Shown: positions 46,567 through 60,600 of the stretch, in pieces
How positions within the stretch are numbered: the first letter of the stretch is position 1
Layout of the letters: each line of letters opens with the position of its first letter
DNA from: Combretum micranthum
Taxonomy: Eukaryota; Streptophyta; Magnoliopsida; Myrtales; Combretaceae
Direction: 5' to 3'
NCBI GenBank assembly: GCA_024138025.1
Contig: JAMXBD010000639.1
Location: forward strand, 1-64,000
DNA: 64,000 bases
The notes under the pieces: model-generated
Told to the model about the DNA's origin: nothing
Database searches by the model: none
Seen by the model: only the letters and a program-made list of their open reading frames with translations
Translations under genes and position numbers: made by a program

Positions 46567-49465
46567 TGTAAGGACCCGCTATTACCCCTAGTTGAAATAA
46601 GCAATAGCAGTTCCCCAACTGCATATAATCTGCAGAATTATATGCAAAGTTGTCTTAAAAGGATTGTTTGATGAATTGTTCACCTAATCTTAAGGAATAA
46701 ATCATTTTGAGAAATAATTACTTAGTAGCTTTTCAAAACATATTAACATATATATACACAACTTCAAACAAAGGCAGATCAAGCTAGATATATACATACA
46801 TGTATTACATCCACAGGCTTCTTACAAGCCTTAAACAAAATAACAAAATATAAAGCTTAACAAAGCTTTACAAACATCCATTCTAACTAACTATCTAGTC
46901 TATTAAAAAAGAAGGGTTCCGTCCAGTCCTGGTCAAACTCTAGTCCTCATATTCCTCCAAGAAGTCCTCAAATCGGAGCCATAACCCATGCTCGCATAGG
47001 ACTCGTCCAGGTCATCACCTGAAATGTTAAAAGAGTGAGCCAGAGGCCCAGTAACAGTAACGAAAACAAAGGCGAAGTGATACACACGAGCTTAGGCTAA
47101 ATGCAAGATGCAACATCCATTCAATTATTCTTTAAGCTTTAATTAGTAAAACAACACAGGAGTATTCAAACTCCGGATAACAGGGAATAGCGAGGGGACC
47201 TGAGTAACACGTAGACGCTCAGGGGGTTGATATGAGTTGTTCGGGGACTCATACCATCCTAGATATCGTTAAGTCAAAAGTAAAGTAGCTTCCTCCAAGG
47301 TTATTGACCGTTACTTAACTTTATTCAAACTCAGTCCGTAACATAAGTCTAGTTCAACCCGTTCCCATAAACGTTTGAACTAGAATATGGTATTTCCCTC
47401 TAAGTTTTAAATAAATTTCACCGATCCATATAACCCCGTCGACTACCTGCACCCTTGTTGAAAGTCATATCAAATGACTAGGACGGTTTCAAGCGCCTAA
47501 GAACACGTACTCGAACCGAGCAAGGTGCCGCTCCCCGAACCAGATACCAACTTCCACCCCAGGCTCACTTAAACTGTGAGGGGGCGACCCTAGGCATGAA
47601 AGCCACCCTGGGAAGGAATGGATTTAAACGGCATAAAGCACAAGAAACAATCACATTTTAAGTTTTCCTTTTTATATAATTAAGTTTTTATGAATGCTAT
47701 CCCTAACAAAGACAAGCAAGTCACTGCGTACCTGTATTAGCTCGGGAGTTAATAGGGACGGCGACCGAGCGAGAATCAAATACTGTTCAACAGAATTATT
47801 ACAATTTTACACTTAGTTCAAGCTCAATATCAACCAATCTCATACATTATCATCCAAAGAAATTCAAATAAATCATCGCAAGATTTTTAAAATAAGTAAA
47901 GGAAATCACATATATAACATAACTAGTTTTAGCTTAACTCTCACGAAAATTCATTAATTGTTAAATCTATAAATATATTTAAATCATGTTAAATTATATC
48001 ATTTAATCATCATAATACATCAATTATCATATATCTATCTCATTTTAGATCAAATATATCCATTTGGTAAAGCAAATACCTATAAATCAATCAAAAACAA
48101 GTTTTTAACTTTATTTAGAAAATGTATCAGTTGGAAAGATGTAAAATTTAAGCACTGATACGTTTCGAATTTGTAAAAATTTAAAACATAAAAGTTGTAG
48201 ATCTCTTTCTTATCTTTCCAACGCAACTTGAATCATCTCAATCGGAGATTGGATGAAAAAGTTACAGCTGATATACGAAAACATGTTTGAGCTGCAGGGT
48301 TCTACGCCGGTTCCAACGCCGGCGGCGTTGAATGCAAAATTTGCCAGCGTTAAGGAACCCCGATTCTGGTCATGAAAAGTTATTTCAACACCGGCAGCGT
48401 AGACTTCAAAGCCGGCGGCGTAAATCCTACACCGGCAAAGTGCACCGGCAAATTTGCAGGCGTTGACAGCAGCGAAAATTTTCTAAAACTTTTCCCCTGT
48501 TTTTTCCTTTTACAAAACATGTTTTTACACTTCTTCAACTCATTCCAAATCTTTCCAAGCTTATTATAAGTTCATTTATCACTTCTATCAATCAATCAAC
48601 ATCTCAAAACATCTATCAATCCATTCTATCCATCATCCAACAATTACTTCACCAAAAATCCACAAATCCCAACTTCACTCAATCAAACAACCATCAGCCA
48701 TCACCAACTCCTCAAACCCCACTCTAAGCAAGTTAAACTAACATATTTAATCCTATTGCACTTCATATATCAACCATGCTACAAGAATTCCAAAATTAAG
48801 CAACAACTCATCAAAACACATATATACACATAGAAAAGAAAACAGATTACAACTTACCTCTTGGAGTTCTTTGCTCGGTTTAAGGGCTCTAAAGCAACCT
48901 TTTGGTGATGGTTGATGTAGAAATTTACTTCTCCAACCTAGGATCACCTTGGGAGGCTTTTTGAGAAGAAGAAGAGGGTGTTAGGGCAAATTTGGGAGTG
49001 TTTGTGAATGAGGGCAGATTTTGGACGATTTTTTTTTATTTTATTTTTTTGATAAGGTAAGGTTATGTTTATCTTTTAGGCTTTAAGGCATAAAGAGAGA
49101 GGGCAGGTGGCATTTGGAGATTAAAAGAGCTTTAATGAGACTTTAATGGTTTTGTTTTAAGGTTAATTAATGACTTTGGCTTAAGCTAATCAAGAAGGCT
49201 TAATGACTTTGTTTTGTTCTCTATTTTCTGCTACTCTAAACACATTTCAACATGCATTTATTCATTCTAAACATTCAAAACTCATCCTAAGACATATTAA
49301 TATTTTATAAAATAAACATATAATTAATCTAACATATCTAATTAATCCAACACAATCATATAACATATAATTCATCAAAATTAAATTCACTATCAACATA
49401 TATATATATACAAAATTTTACTAACTCACTCATAAAATTAAAATTAGGAATTCATGGCTATTTCA
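46567..49465 (-). mobile_element. Nested 2.9-kb solo LTR, separate family
   Basis: TGTAAGGACC at 46567 to GGCTATTTCA at 49465, perfect TSD ATTAG (46562-46566, 49466-49470). Read on the minus strand it also has an acceptor-like AACATTTCAG (47020-47019) followed four bases later by ATG. A GC-rich patch at 48305-48475 repeats GCCGGCGGCG and related words. The strand is inferred from the acceptor and from U5-like order. Confidence 0.8.
48305..48475. repeat. GC-rich CCGGCGGCG repeat patch
   Basis: About seven diverged units on CACCGGCA or GCCGGCGGCG at irregular spacing in otherwise AT-rich LTR DNA. Confidence 0.6.
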
Positions 49466-49984
49466 ATTAGTCATCCAAGCAATACTATAAGCGGCGTCCT
49501 TCATTTACCACTTAGTTTTTATGGTACCAACAGGACAAAGGTAACCTTGCATTGTCTATTTTCCATATAGGCATACCAAGCGTTTATTAGAGTCCCAGAT
49601 GGCCAACACGTAATAGACTACTACGCTTTCAAAAATGCAATTTATGCAATATATGTGATGCATGTCCATTTCGTTTTATGGTACCAATAGTTTTTAGTCA
49701 GGTTTAAGGCGATCATACAATTATAGACAAACATCAACATGCTCCATACAATTGTTATCATACAATGAAATTGTTAATTATAATAAGGTGTTTTGGCAAT
49801 CCCACATACACCAAGCAGCATGCAATTTACCTAAACCCACATGCAATTCAATTTGATATGTTATTATCAATGCAACTAACTACAAGCACAAACAATATAA
49901 TAAGGTCAAAGTCCCTCACCTGTAGTCCTCGCTATATCGCTGTAATAAGCTATTGGTAGTCCGAGAACCGATTTATATTCCTAT

Positions 49985-51285
49985 GGAATGAAATATCATA
50001 TATTTATTATTATACGATTATTCCTATAAGAGAAGTCTTCCTAAAATTAAGGGTGTTAACTTTAATCACATAATTTTAAATTACACTTAATTATTATGGT
50101 GTCTATTAATTTAATCGAATTCCTATGAATATCTAAATATTCTATATTTGATAAAGTTTTTATTATTTCTAAGGACTTTTTAAGGTTCTAACTTTTATAG
50201 TAAGAAATTATTATTTGTTATTTATTTTCATTTTGCTTCTCTTGATCTTTAATTGTTATTTATATATTTTTATTTAAGAGATTTACCTTTCTTTAAGTTC
50301 TATCACCTTACATAGAAGATTTTTATTTATTAAATATTTGTCTGTCTTTTATATTTAGTATTTTTATTTATTTAAGGGCACATTTTAGTATCTATACCTT
50401 TAAAAAAAAATTGTTTTAATAAAGTCGTATGTATTATGGAGTTTGAATATATCAAATATGTACATTTACTATGTTTAGCAAAATCTTAAATTTTTATTTC
50501 TAAATATTCCACGATATGGATATACCATATTTAATTCGATTAATTATTAGAATTTTATATTTATTTGATATTATCATTGATTTTATATTGTTTTTTTAGT
50601 TAATGGATTATAGTGATTATTATTTATCTTCTATTGTTTAATTTTCGCAGAGTTCTTCTTAATGTATATTATATACTTATCTTGTGATTTTTAGAGATCA
50701 CATTGCTCGTAAATTAAGCCTTTAAAATTTTCCATTGTTGTACATTTTCTTTATATATAAAGATTATTTTATTAATTTTGAAAATCTTATTTTTATTAGT
50801 TACCAAAAATCATATCTTTTATTTATATAATATACTAATCTTAGTATTAGTGATACTCATAAAAGAAGTAGTAACACTAGTATCAAAGATAATGTGATTA
50901 TATTAGTTTTAATATTACTACTAATAGTAAAAATAATTTTAATATAAAAACAATTTAATAGTTTTAGTAACAAAATCAATTATACTAATATTGGTAATAT
51001 CAATAGGCTTAATAATAATTTTAATATTACTACTAACAACATTAGTGATATTAATAATAGATCAACAATATTCATAATATAAGCAATAACATTGCTTAAG
51101 AAAATAAACTTTAATGATAAAATCAATATCAAAATATTTATTCATTTGTTTATTTATTTATTTTTATATATCATTTCATTAATAACATAAGTAGTTTAAG
51201 TTATATTTCTTTATTTTTAGCTAAAATAAATTACAGAATATTTATTATCATAATCATTTTATTTGGATTAATTAAATTAATTTAT
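49985..51285. other. Very AT-rich gene-free stretch
   Basis: Inside the 45853-53798 insertion; no ORF or repeat structure recognised. Confidence 0.5.
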
Positions 51286-51289
51286 CAGT

Positions 51290-51375
51290 TATTATTATTA
51301 TTGTTGTTGTTATTATTATTATTATTGTTGTTTTGTTGTTGTTGTTGTTTATTATTATTATTATTATTATTATTT
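51290..51375. repeat. ATT/GTT trinucleotide microsatellite
   Basis: Runs of TTATTATTA and TTGTTGTTG units. Confidence 0.95.
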
Positions 51376-52365
51376 TATATATAGTCCTCGCTGAAGGGGG
51401 ACTTCATCCAGGGGACGTCATTTACCTCTCCCTAATTTTGGGATATTCATTTTTTTAATTTAATTATTAATTTTATAATAAAAATTCGTAATAAATAAAA
51501 TATTAATTTTTAACACTTTTTACATTACTAAAACATATACTTATAATCTATATCTTACATAGCTCATACTAATAAAACTAATATTAAAAATTAATTTAAA
51601 AAATCATTATTTCAGAATTAATAAATAAAATATTATTAATTATTTTATCTAACAAAATAAATAAAATTATATTTTTCTACATTTTTAATAATACTAAAGT
51701 ATTTACATATACATACTTAAATAACTATATATTACTAAAAATAATTCCAAAAATTATAAAAAAATTATTTTCACTTCAGAATAAAATAAATATATTTTTT
51801 TAATAATTAACCCCTATCAGAATTAATAAAATTAATTTAATTTAATTTTTAAAAAAAATCTGCACATATTGGTTACTTTCACTTGAACAGTATAGGGCAC
51901 TATTCATCTTCAACCTTGGTTTTGATCTGATTTTCCATTGTTTTACATGCCCAAATTCATTCTAATTCATTTTAAGTATTTATACATGATATTTCTACAC
52001 ATATAACAACTCAAATCATCAAAACTCATCCTTAAATTACAATTTTCGGAATTAAATAAGTATAACTCAAGTTTAAGAGTTCTTACCTTCTTGGAGCTAT
52101 TTGGACAAGATTTGAAGCTTGCTTTGGGTTATTTTATGATTCTAAGATCACTAGGAGTTAGTTTAGATCAAAGTTTTTAACAAATAACAAATTAAAGTGT
52201 GTTAACTTACCTTGGAAAGCTTGTACCCAAATTTTTGTTTGAGCTTTAATGGAGGACGAATTTAGATATGTATTTGTTGTGTTTGAGGTATATTTTAGAG
52301 CTTTATTTGGAGTATGTTAAGCTTGAAAATAATATCTTCTATTTACTTGTTCCTTCTAGTGTATA

Positions 52366-52416
52366 AATAGAAGAAGAAGAAGAAGGAAAAGGAGAAAAGG
52401 AGAAGAAGAAGAGGAT
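52366..52416. repeat. GAA-rich purine tract next to a TATAAATAG
   Basis: AGAAGAAGAAGAAGG repeats follow GTATAAATAG at about 52362-52371. Confidence 0.8.
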
Positions 52417-52639
52417 GATACGGTGCAGTGTGTTTGTTTTCTAATTTTTCTAAGTGTGTATGTGTGTGTGTGTGTGTTGTCCAATTCTCATTTGTATATG
52501 TTGTGTATTTGTTTGAAAAATTGGCTCAATTATTAGGCAAGTGGAGAGGAGGTTTTCGGCTAAACAAGGGTTAAGAACTTCTACACCATACAAGTACCCA
52601 TTTGCTCCATAATTGCACCGTAACTTATGGAAAAAAAAA

Positions 52640-53370
52640 TTATTATATTAGTTAGTTGATAATTATTTTAGGTTTAGGATATATATAAATAAAAAAATAA
52701 AGAGAAGATGATGAATTTATAACCAACAGTGGAATAAGGAGAGGGTAAAAATATAAATTTGTGAAAAAAATCAATTTTGCGGGTTTAAGTGATACGTATG
52801 TTAAATACTAATTCAGTAATATTTTTAGATGAAAAGTTTCATATTCACGTTATTAAATATTCTGAACACTATGGTATACATAGAATTTTATTAAAGATTT
52901 GTATGTATGTGTTTGAATTTTCATTTTTGTTTAAGATTTGTCCGCATCCAGAGGAGAGTTCAAATTTGAAAGCAATTCCAATCCGTAATACATAACAAAA
53001 AAAAAAGAAAGAAAAAAAATGCAAGTGAGTTAGGATATATAGAATATAAAACAAAAAGAAGATGATAAATTTATAACTAATAAATATGTAAGGAGTAGGG
53101 AAAATATAAATTAGTAAAAAAATTAATTTTGTGGATCCAAATGATACATATAATAAATACTGATTTGATAATATTTTTGGATAAAAATTTAGATATTAAC
53201 GATATTAAATATTCTGAATACGATAGTATACATATAATCTTTAGTTTAATACTTTTACTTTTCAGTTTTTATACTTGTTATCGTAAATTATATTTTATTT
53301 GTTTAAAAGTTTTGTTTGGTGATGTTTTTATAAATTAATAACTATATTTCCCTTAATTCGACTTTATTAT
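52640..53370. repeat. Diverged direct repeat within the insertion
   Basis: 52665-52900 and 53030-53250 share the same order of words (AGAAGATGATGAATTTATAAC, AATTTTG, GATACRTA, AATAYTTTT, TATTAAATATTCTGAA), so an old duplication about 360 bp apart is likely. Confidence 0.55.
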
Positions 53371-53798
53371 AATTTTTTAAGATTTCTAATTACATATGAA
53401 TTTATTTCTATTTATAAATTTATTCTAGACTTTTTATTAGATTAGAAATTTAATTTTAATTTTATATTTGTTACTTAGTTCTTTTTACTAATTATAAATT
53501 ATATACTATATCAAAATTTTAGTTTTTATAGAGTCAGAATTATTTAACTTGAATGTTTTAATAATTTTTTTTTACATTAAAACTTAAGTTCTTAAATATT
53601 AAATAGTTTTCTTTATTCTTTATTATGAACTTTTAAAGTCTTAGTTATAAAGATTCCTTATTCTAATTTTTCATACTTAAAAAATTTAAATCGCGAAAAA
53701 TTTGAGTGATTTTTGATATTTTTATTATAGTTCATTTACGATTCTACATTTTATTTTATATTTATTATAACCGGGTTATGTAAAATCAAGGGATTATA

Positions 53799-54451
53799 GG
53801 AGGAAGTGGAGAAGATTTTTGTCTTGGATATTCCTAGGAATAAGAAGGTAGAATGTGCCTTTTATTTGCACACTAGAAGAGCAATTAATTGGTAGTTGAG
53901 TACTAAAAGACATATGGAAAAAGTGATTATTTGGGACAAATTCTAGTAAACTTTCTATAAGGAGTTTTCCCCTAAGAGCACCAAACAGTAGATGCTACAA
54001 GAGTATTATACTCTATAGAAAGCTGAATGTTTGTGGAAGAGTATGAGACTGAGTTAAACAGGTTGATAAGGTTTCTACAAGATGCTCTGAAGGAAAATGA
54101 GGCTGCCAAGGTAAGCAGGTTATCATTAGATTAGAACTTGAGATTCAACATCTTGTGAACTTGATGGATTTGACCAATTATTCTACTGTGGTCAACAAAG
54201 CGAAGACCGTTGAGCAAGGATTGAATAAGATTAAAGGTCGTGAGACATAGAGAATTCAAATTTATTTAGGAAAGCGACTAGCTACGAATGTCCTTGCCTA
54301 AGATAGGAGGAAGAAGTTGATCACATAGTAGTTTAGGTTAGGAGTTCAAGGAACTGATAGGAAGTGCTCCGGTGACTATGGGCCACATGATATCAAAGAC
54401 TATAAGTGGCCTAAGAATGCTTGTTTTTCATGTGGCAAGGTTAAGCATAGC
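53799..54451 (+). pseudogene. gag: gag fragment, C-terminal part
   Basis: Continues the gag broken at 45852: VEKIFVLDIP at 53812, a YLHTRRAINW motif with a stop where a second Trp is usual, EYETELNRLI-like reading near 54035, and a zinc knuckle CFSCGKVKHS at 54419-54451. The knuckle is cut before its last cysteine by the LTR start at 54452. Frameshifts and stops are frequent. Confidence 0.75.
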
Positions 54452-54637
54452 TGTCACGCCAATGGTATTCTAGTAGTAGTAAACAGGCTACACTTGATTA
54501 CCATCACTAGTTTACCTTCAGGGAATGACATCTTTTCAAATAACAGGATCTTTTAGTTGCTTTGATAAGAAATGACAAATACATATAAGTCATAAATTAG
54601 TAAACAAAATCATCTCAGTGCTTGAATAGAGCAATAC
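54452..54637 (-). repeat. Start fragment of an LTR (right part off window)
   Basis: TGTCACGCCAATGG, then ACAGGCTACACTTGAT, aligns loosely with the first 190 bp of the family A/B ends. Cut at 54637 by the next LTR. It should resume beyond 64000. Confidence 0.6.
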
Positions 54638-57600
54638 TGTCATGCCTCAAAGGGTACCCTAAACGTAATAGTCTGTCGTATGCTAAACGAAACTTAAGAA
54701 TCACTACCATAGTCATTCAAAAGTCTTGTGTTAGTATGTAAGGCATTCCCTTACGACAATAGAATACATAAACAATTGGAGATAGATAGTTCAATTTGAT
54801 AGGATAAGCATAAAAACATAAACCACAGATATCTCAGGATTAGTTACAAAGCATTTAAGGGGCATTCCCTAGCTACTCAAGAGTCTAGGTATCATCTTTT
54901 AGGAAAAACCCGATCGTTTAAGGTTTACTACTAAAGGCTATATAAAACTAATTATAATCTTCTAAGGAGATAACTCTTAGTTTCGTATTACCTGATTTGG
55001 CCAGGTCCGAGGATGCGGCCATATGTACAGAAACTACATTAGAAAAAAACTATAGGAATATAAGCTATGCTAGCTTAGTGAGTTTCACTTTTAAAATTAA
55101 ATACTCAACAAGCAATATATATCAGACAAGTTATATTAACAACCATATGAAATGCACAAGCACGTGAGCATACAATACATAAATCTTTCGGGGAGTCTTA
55201 TGTTGAATGGATTTACGCCCTCCATTCGGGGTTAGGTATTTCAAGCCCATACGACCATAGATTTCAATTTTTCTCATTTACATTATGGTTGATATAGGTG
55301 CCCACCCACACACAATTTTGTAGTTGATGCAAGTGCCTACACTACTACCATTTCAATTCCAGCCATTATGCCAACATTCGAGTTTACCGGCCCCTCGTTA
55401 CTCAGCTATTATGCCTTCTTTCCATAAATGTATAATAACCTATGCAATGTGACTCAACATATGGTATGCATGTCAATTTGATTATAAGATCATGTCATAT
55501 TAATTAACGATTCATGGGTGATAGATATTGCAGAAACTTCAATTCTATACTAAATCATACAATATTTACAATGATTTCATTCCGATATTCTTATCATCGA
55601 TTCAATCAATTTGAATTCACATGCACATTCTAATTTTTTCTTTCCCTAAAGCTAATGCCACTATCGTTACAAGCACATTCAAAAGCATATAATTTGAAGA
55701 TAGTGAACTCACTCGGCCATGGCCTCTGGTCTCTAATGGTAGTGATCCAGAAACATGAATTCCCCCCGATTCCAAAATCACCTAAACGAAAGAAATACCC
55801 TTATGAGTATTTCATACCACACTAATTCCAAACTTTTCAAATAAAACCATTTGAGTTCGTAATTTTCGTAATAATTAGAAATTCCAACTTAAAATGACCA
55901 TAACTTGGTCATTTTAACATGGAATTTCACAAATAAGCTATCGATTTCTATCTACTTCGAAAGATCTATCTATTTATGATGTTATTACTAAATTCTGAAA
56001 ATTCTTAGGTCTCAGAATGCTCAGATAAGATATAATCTGTAACTAGAATTTGCAATTTCGAAATTGTTTTGTGAAATTTGCATTATTTCTATCAAGTATA
56101 TTATACGTGCTTGCAATATCTACAAGTTACGATCATGAATGACATATGAGCTATCTACATATTAATCCTTAATTATTTTTTATTGAAAAGAATTGTTTGG
56201 AAGACTTTTACTTTGCAAAAATTTCAAGAACACTTTATTAGAAAAACTAGCTTTATTCCTTTGAAAATCATACATATTTTTACTATGATAAGGCCTTGAT
56301 GTCCTATATACCTAATACCTTCATTATCTTAATATATTTCTTCATTTAAATGTTGGAAAATAGGTGTTTTAAGTGTTTTTGCCTAGTGACGAACTTTGCA
56401 CAATTTCTAGAAAGGAAAATGTTGTTTGATCTTAGGTGGAAAACTTTTCCTTTATTTTATGTTTCTACTTTAATAAAACACATTTACTCTTATAAAAATC
56501 ATGTCTTTATTATATCTATTCCCTAATACTTCTATTTTTTTTATTAAAATACTCATTTTGACATTTCGAAATAGTTGTTTAAATGGGGATCATTCTTAGA
56601 TCTTAATTTTGGGAAATTGTTTTTGAGATTATTTCTTGTGAAAAACTCATTTAATGTTTCTAAAATTATGTCCTAATCAAACCTACTCCCTGAGGCTTTC
56701 ATTTCTTTAATAAAACTTTTGTTTCAGGGTTGAAACACAGGTGTTTTCTTGGCATTTCACCCTAGTTAAGAATTTCAACATTTTTGTTGGGTTTGAATCA
56801 TAGATCTAACTTAACTTTTACAACCCTCTTCTTGTTTTGAAAATTTCTCTTAATAAAACTAATCTTATCTTATAAAAATCACTCTTTTATGATACCTATC
56901 ACCTAAGCCCTTCATTTTATATGTAAAATCTTCATTTTGAAGTTGGAAAATATGTTTTCTAAATGGTTCTTTCTTAAGATCCGAATTTTAAAAATCACTT
57001 TTTGATAGAAACAAAATGGATCTTGAGTTTTGATCAACACCTTCCTTAAGAATATCATGTAGCAAGTCTTTCATGCATGTAGCTATGTCATTTTAACTAC
57101 TCTAAACAAGTAGATCTACTATACTACATATGTTATGAATATAAATGCATCGTGAACAATATGTGGGTGAGAATAATAATGAAAATATATGCACAAAATT
57201 TCTATAAGAACAATATATAACAATAATATATCAAAATACTAGTATATCAACTTTAATAACAAGAGCTACACATTATGATGGGAAGGTCATCATGTTTTAG
57301 TATTTCCACATCCCTGGCATAAAGCTTATGGGGATTTTTGGTGGAACCACACATGTATGACCTTGCCATTCCATGTTTTTATGGTGGTAGGGTCAAGATC
57401 TGTTACCTATTTAGTGTTTGGAGAAGGAAACTTGAAGAAAACAAAAGTGTTTGTGTGTATGCTTGAAGGAGGGGGTCACGGCAAGAGTAGAGAGGAGAGG
57501 GAGAGAATTTTGCTTTCCAAAGTTTGATCTATTGAAAAAGAAGTGAAAGTGAAAAGTGAAAGGTGAAAAAGATATGATATAGGAAAAGAATTTAGGGTTT

Positions 57601-57670
57601 TGTATGATTATCTAATAGAAGGAAAACAAAACAAATTGTGGCCAATTAGGGAAGGGGAGGGGGAGGGGGA
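54638..57670 (-). repeat. Family C-like LTR (right part off window)
   Basis: TGTCATGCCTC at 54638, left flank AATAC. Type III cassette (55255-55430), hairpins 55227-55177 (X stem ACATAA/TTATGT, Y GAATGGA/TCCATTC), universal box with a perfect 11-bp palindrome (55889-55917), donor-like ATAG/GTAACA at 57406. The micro-exon at 55033-54992 has the usual 42-nt length and phase but an unrelated peptide (MAASSDLAKS). Interrupted at 57670 close to its TATA region. Confidence 0.85.
54992..55033 (-). other. Micro-exon with unrelated peptide
   Basis: Acceptor TTTCTAATGTAG, 11 nt, ATG (55022-55020), ten codons plus one base, donor TCAG/GTAATA. Confidence 0.55.
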
Positions 57671-60600
57671 TGTCATGCCTCGAAGGTACCCTAAACGTGG
57701 TAGTCTGCTGTACGCAATACTAAAGCCTAGAAATGACCGCCTCAGTCGTGCGAAGGCTTCCATACTATGTACAAGGCGTCTAACATAAGGAGGAGACAGA
57801 TCGGAGTGATACATTTTATATTGATATGACTTGAGTAACAATGTAAAGGAAATACAATTCATTATACTTCAAATACAAATCACTATACTTCAATTTCAAT
57901 TCATCAAAAGATTTCACTACTTAAACTATTACAAAGCAATTCACAAAACCTAGCTAATATCTTCAAGCATTCTTATTTCCTGCCGGAATCCTGAAGTCAT
58001 ATTCGGCTCTAACTATCTCGGTCTACACTTAGCATTCTTGAGATAACCTGTTCATTCAAACATCTATTGGGGTATAAGCTACACTAGCTTAGTGAGAATC
58101 CCCTTAATTCCGTACCATAACAAGCAAGTTATAAATCATCCATATGCTATGCATGAATAAACACATGAGCAGACAATTATGTATGGGTATCCGGAACCCA
58201 TACACAGAATGGATTTATGCCCTTCGTATCTTGGGTTAGGGATAGTATTGAAAGTCTACACGACCGCTGCTAGTCCCCGAGCCCTCGGCTCATAGCACTC
58301 GACTTGGCTAGGCTCACACATGGAATGCATCCCCGATGCGCCTTAGTTCCCTATGAATGAGCTCTGATACCGGGTCTTATTATCCAAACGAGTCATTAGA
58401 CAATACCGATCAACCTACGTAGGAGTAGCACGCTACCAAATGCAACATGTCCGATGCGATGCATGACCAATTTAATTTTTTCTTAGGTCAAATCATTCAT
58501 GCATTCTTTAGAGTGACCAACCAATATCATACACATAAACAGAAATAATATGAACAATGCAGTTATCCAATCGAATCATGCTTTCGATATGCTTTAGTAT
58601 TCTTTAGCATACATACATCAAAATCTCATCATCTATCCCATCCCCATTCATATCGATTTTTATCTTGTTCCTATAATTATAATGCAACTAGCTACAAGCA
58701 CAAACAAGGTAACAAAATAAAAAAAACTCACTCGGCCATTGGATCACTGATCTCTTAGTAAAAGTAATCCGGTGGTAGGGAATCGTTGATTCCGTGGTCA
58801 CCTAAAAAGGAAGAAATACCATAATAAGTATTTCATCACTTAACTAATCTAAACTATCTTATACAAACTATCAAATTCGTAATTCTCGTCCTAAGCGGGA
58901 ATTCCAACTTAAAACGGTCATAACTTGGTCATTTTAACTTGGAATTTCACAAATTATATATCGATTCCTACCTACTTCGAAATATCTATCTAATTCTAAT
59001 ATCAAATTTGAGTTTTGAAAACTATGAAGCTTCGAAAAGATTGGATCAGATCAAATAGTAGCAAAATCGATTTAGAAAATTGATTTTGTAAAAGGTTCAT
59101 GAAGTTTCTACCATCTAAAGCAAGTATACATGCAATATCACAAATTACTATCATAAATGATATGTCATAAGATATATATATATATATATATACATGTTCT
59201 TGATGATGTTTATAAAAAGAAATTTTTAGAAAACTTTTTCTTTGTAAGACTTTATGAAAATCAACTTAGATAGGCTAGTCTTGTAGTCTTGACAATCCCC
59301 ACTTATTTTTAGAAAAGTTCCTTGATAAAATTTATTTATTTTGTTAAAATTAAGCCTTCACTATGTATATTCCCTAAGGCCTTTTTTTTTTAAATAAAAT
59401 TCTCACTTTACACTTTGTAAACATGTTTTTTAAATTGGTTCATCTAAAAATCCGAATTTTGTAAAACTTGTTTTTGTGGTGATTCCTTTAAGTAAAAATC
59501 ATTTGATACTTAGAAAATTAAGGCTCAACCATACCTAGCCTCTAAGGACTTCATTTCTTTAATAAAACTTCTATTTTGAGTTTGGAAAGTAAGTGTTTTA
59601 ACGACCTCACTCCAAAATTACGAATTTCCTAAGTTGACTAGCAACTCAAATTTTTCCTACTTCATTTCTACTCCTTGTTTTACATATTTTTCTTAGCAAA
59701 TCCCATCTTAATTTATAAAAACCATTACTTGATGATACCTTTGACCTAAACTCTTCATTTTTCATATAAAACATAAGTTTTGGAGTTGATAAATGGGTTT
59801 TCAAAATTGGTCTTGGTTGAGATCTGAATTTACAAAATTTATTTTTGGACATATCTTTTGATAAAATCTTGAGATCCGAATTTACAAAATTTTTTTTGGA
59901 CATATCTTTGGATAAAATCTATCTAAGCTTACGAAAATCCATCCTTTACATATCTTATCTTAAGAGCCTTTCATATCTTGAATAAAAACTTCATTTTTAA
60001 GTTGGAAAACATTTTTTTAAATTGGGTCTTAGCCTAAATCTGAAAATTGAATTTTGTTTTGAAAAATAATCTTTGAAAATCATCTTTGAACCATATAAAA
60101 TGAAGTCTTGATGATATATATACATTAAGCCTTCATTATCTCAAGTAAAAATTTCATTTGACACTTGGAAAGTGGTTTTTAAAAATGGGTCTTGCCTAGA
60201 TACGAACTTCACCATTTTTATTTGAGTTCAAAACCAAGATCTACACTTAATATGAACATAAATATAAAAGAAATCGATGGTAGAAAACTATAAACTCATA
60301 TATCTAAACATAAACATAACATAATCAAAGCTATATAAAAAACTAGATCTACAAAATATAACTACTTCTAGCAAGAAAATAATAATACTACAAGAGAGTA
60401 CTCATGGATAAGAGGAGTGTTTCATTTTGGCATCATCATCCTTAGCTTTTAAGCTTATGGAAGGTCATTTGATGTATGAAACTCTCACTATACTTTACCT
60501 ATATCATCTATGGAAGCTTTGGACAATATTTTTATCAAAAGATCTTGAAGAAATATGTGTGGGAGCTCATTTATTGAGTTGGGGCAGCAAGTGTTCTTGC

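Larger units (their letters stand above)
45853..53798 (-). mobile_element. Large diverged LTR-type insertion in gag
   Basis: Starts TGTCATGCCCC at 45853 and ends TTATA at 53798, with TSD GGAGG (45848-45852, 53799-53803). Without the nested LTR it is about 5.0 kb. The left part follows the U5 order of the other families on the minus strand: acceptor CTTTGTGCAG (46227-46226), a short hairpin CTGGA/TCCAG (46367-46379) and a GATGGAG-like Y element. No interior ORF, primer site or second LTR was seen, so it is most likely a very long solo LTR, perhaps enlarged by AT-rich DNA. Confidence 0.65.
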
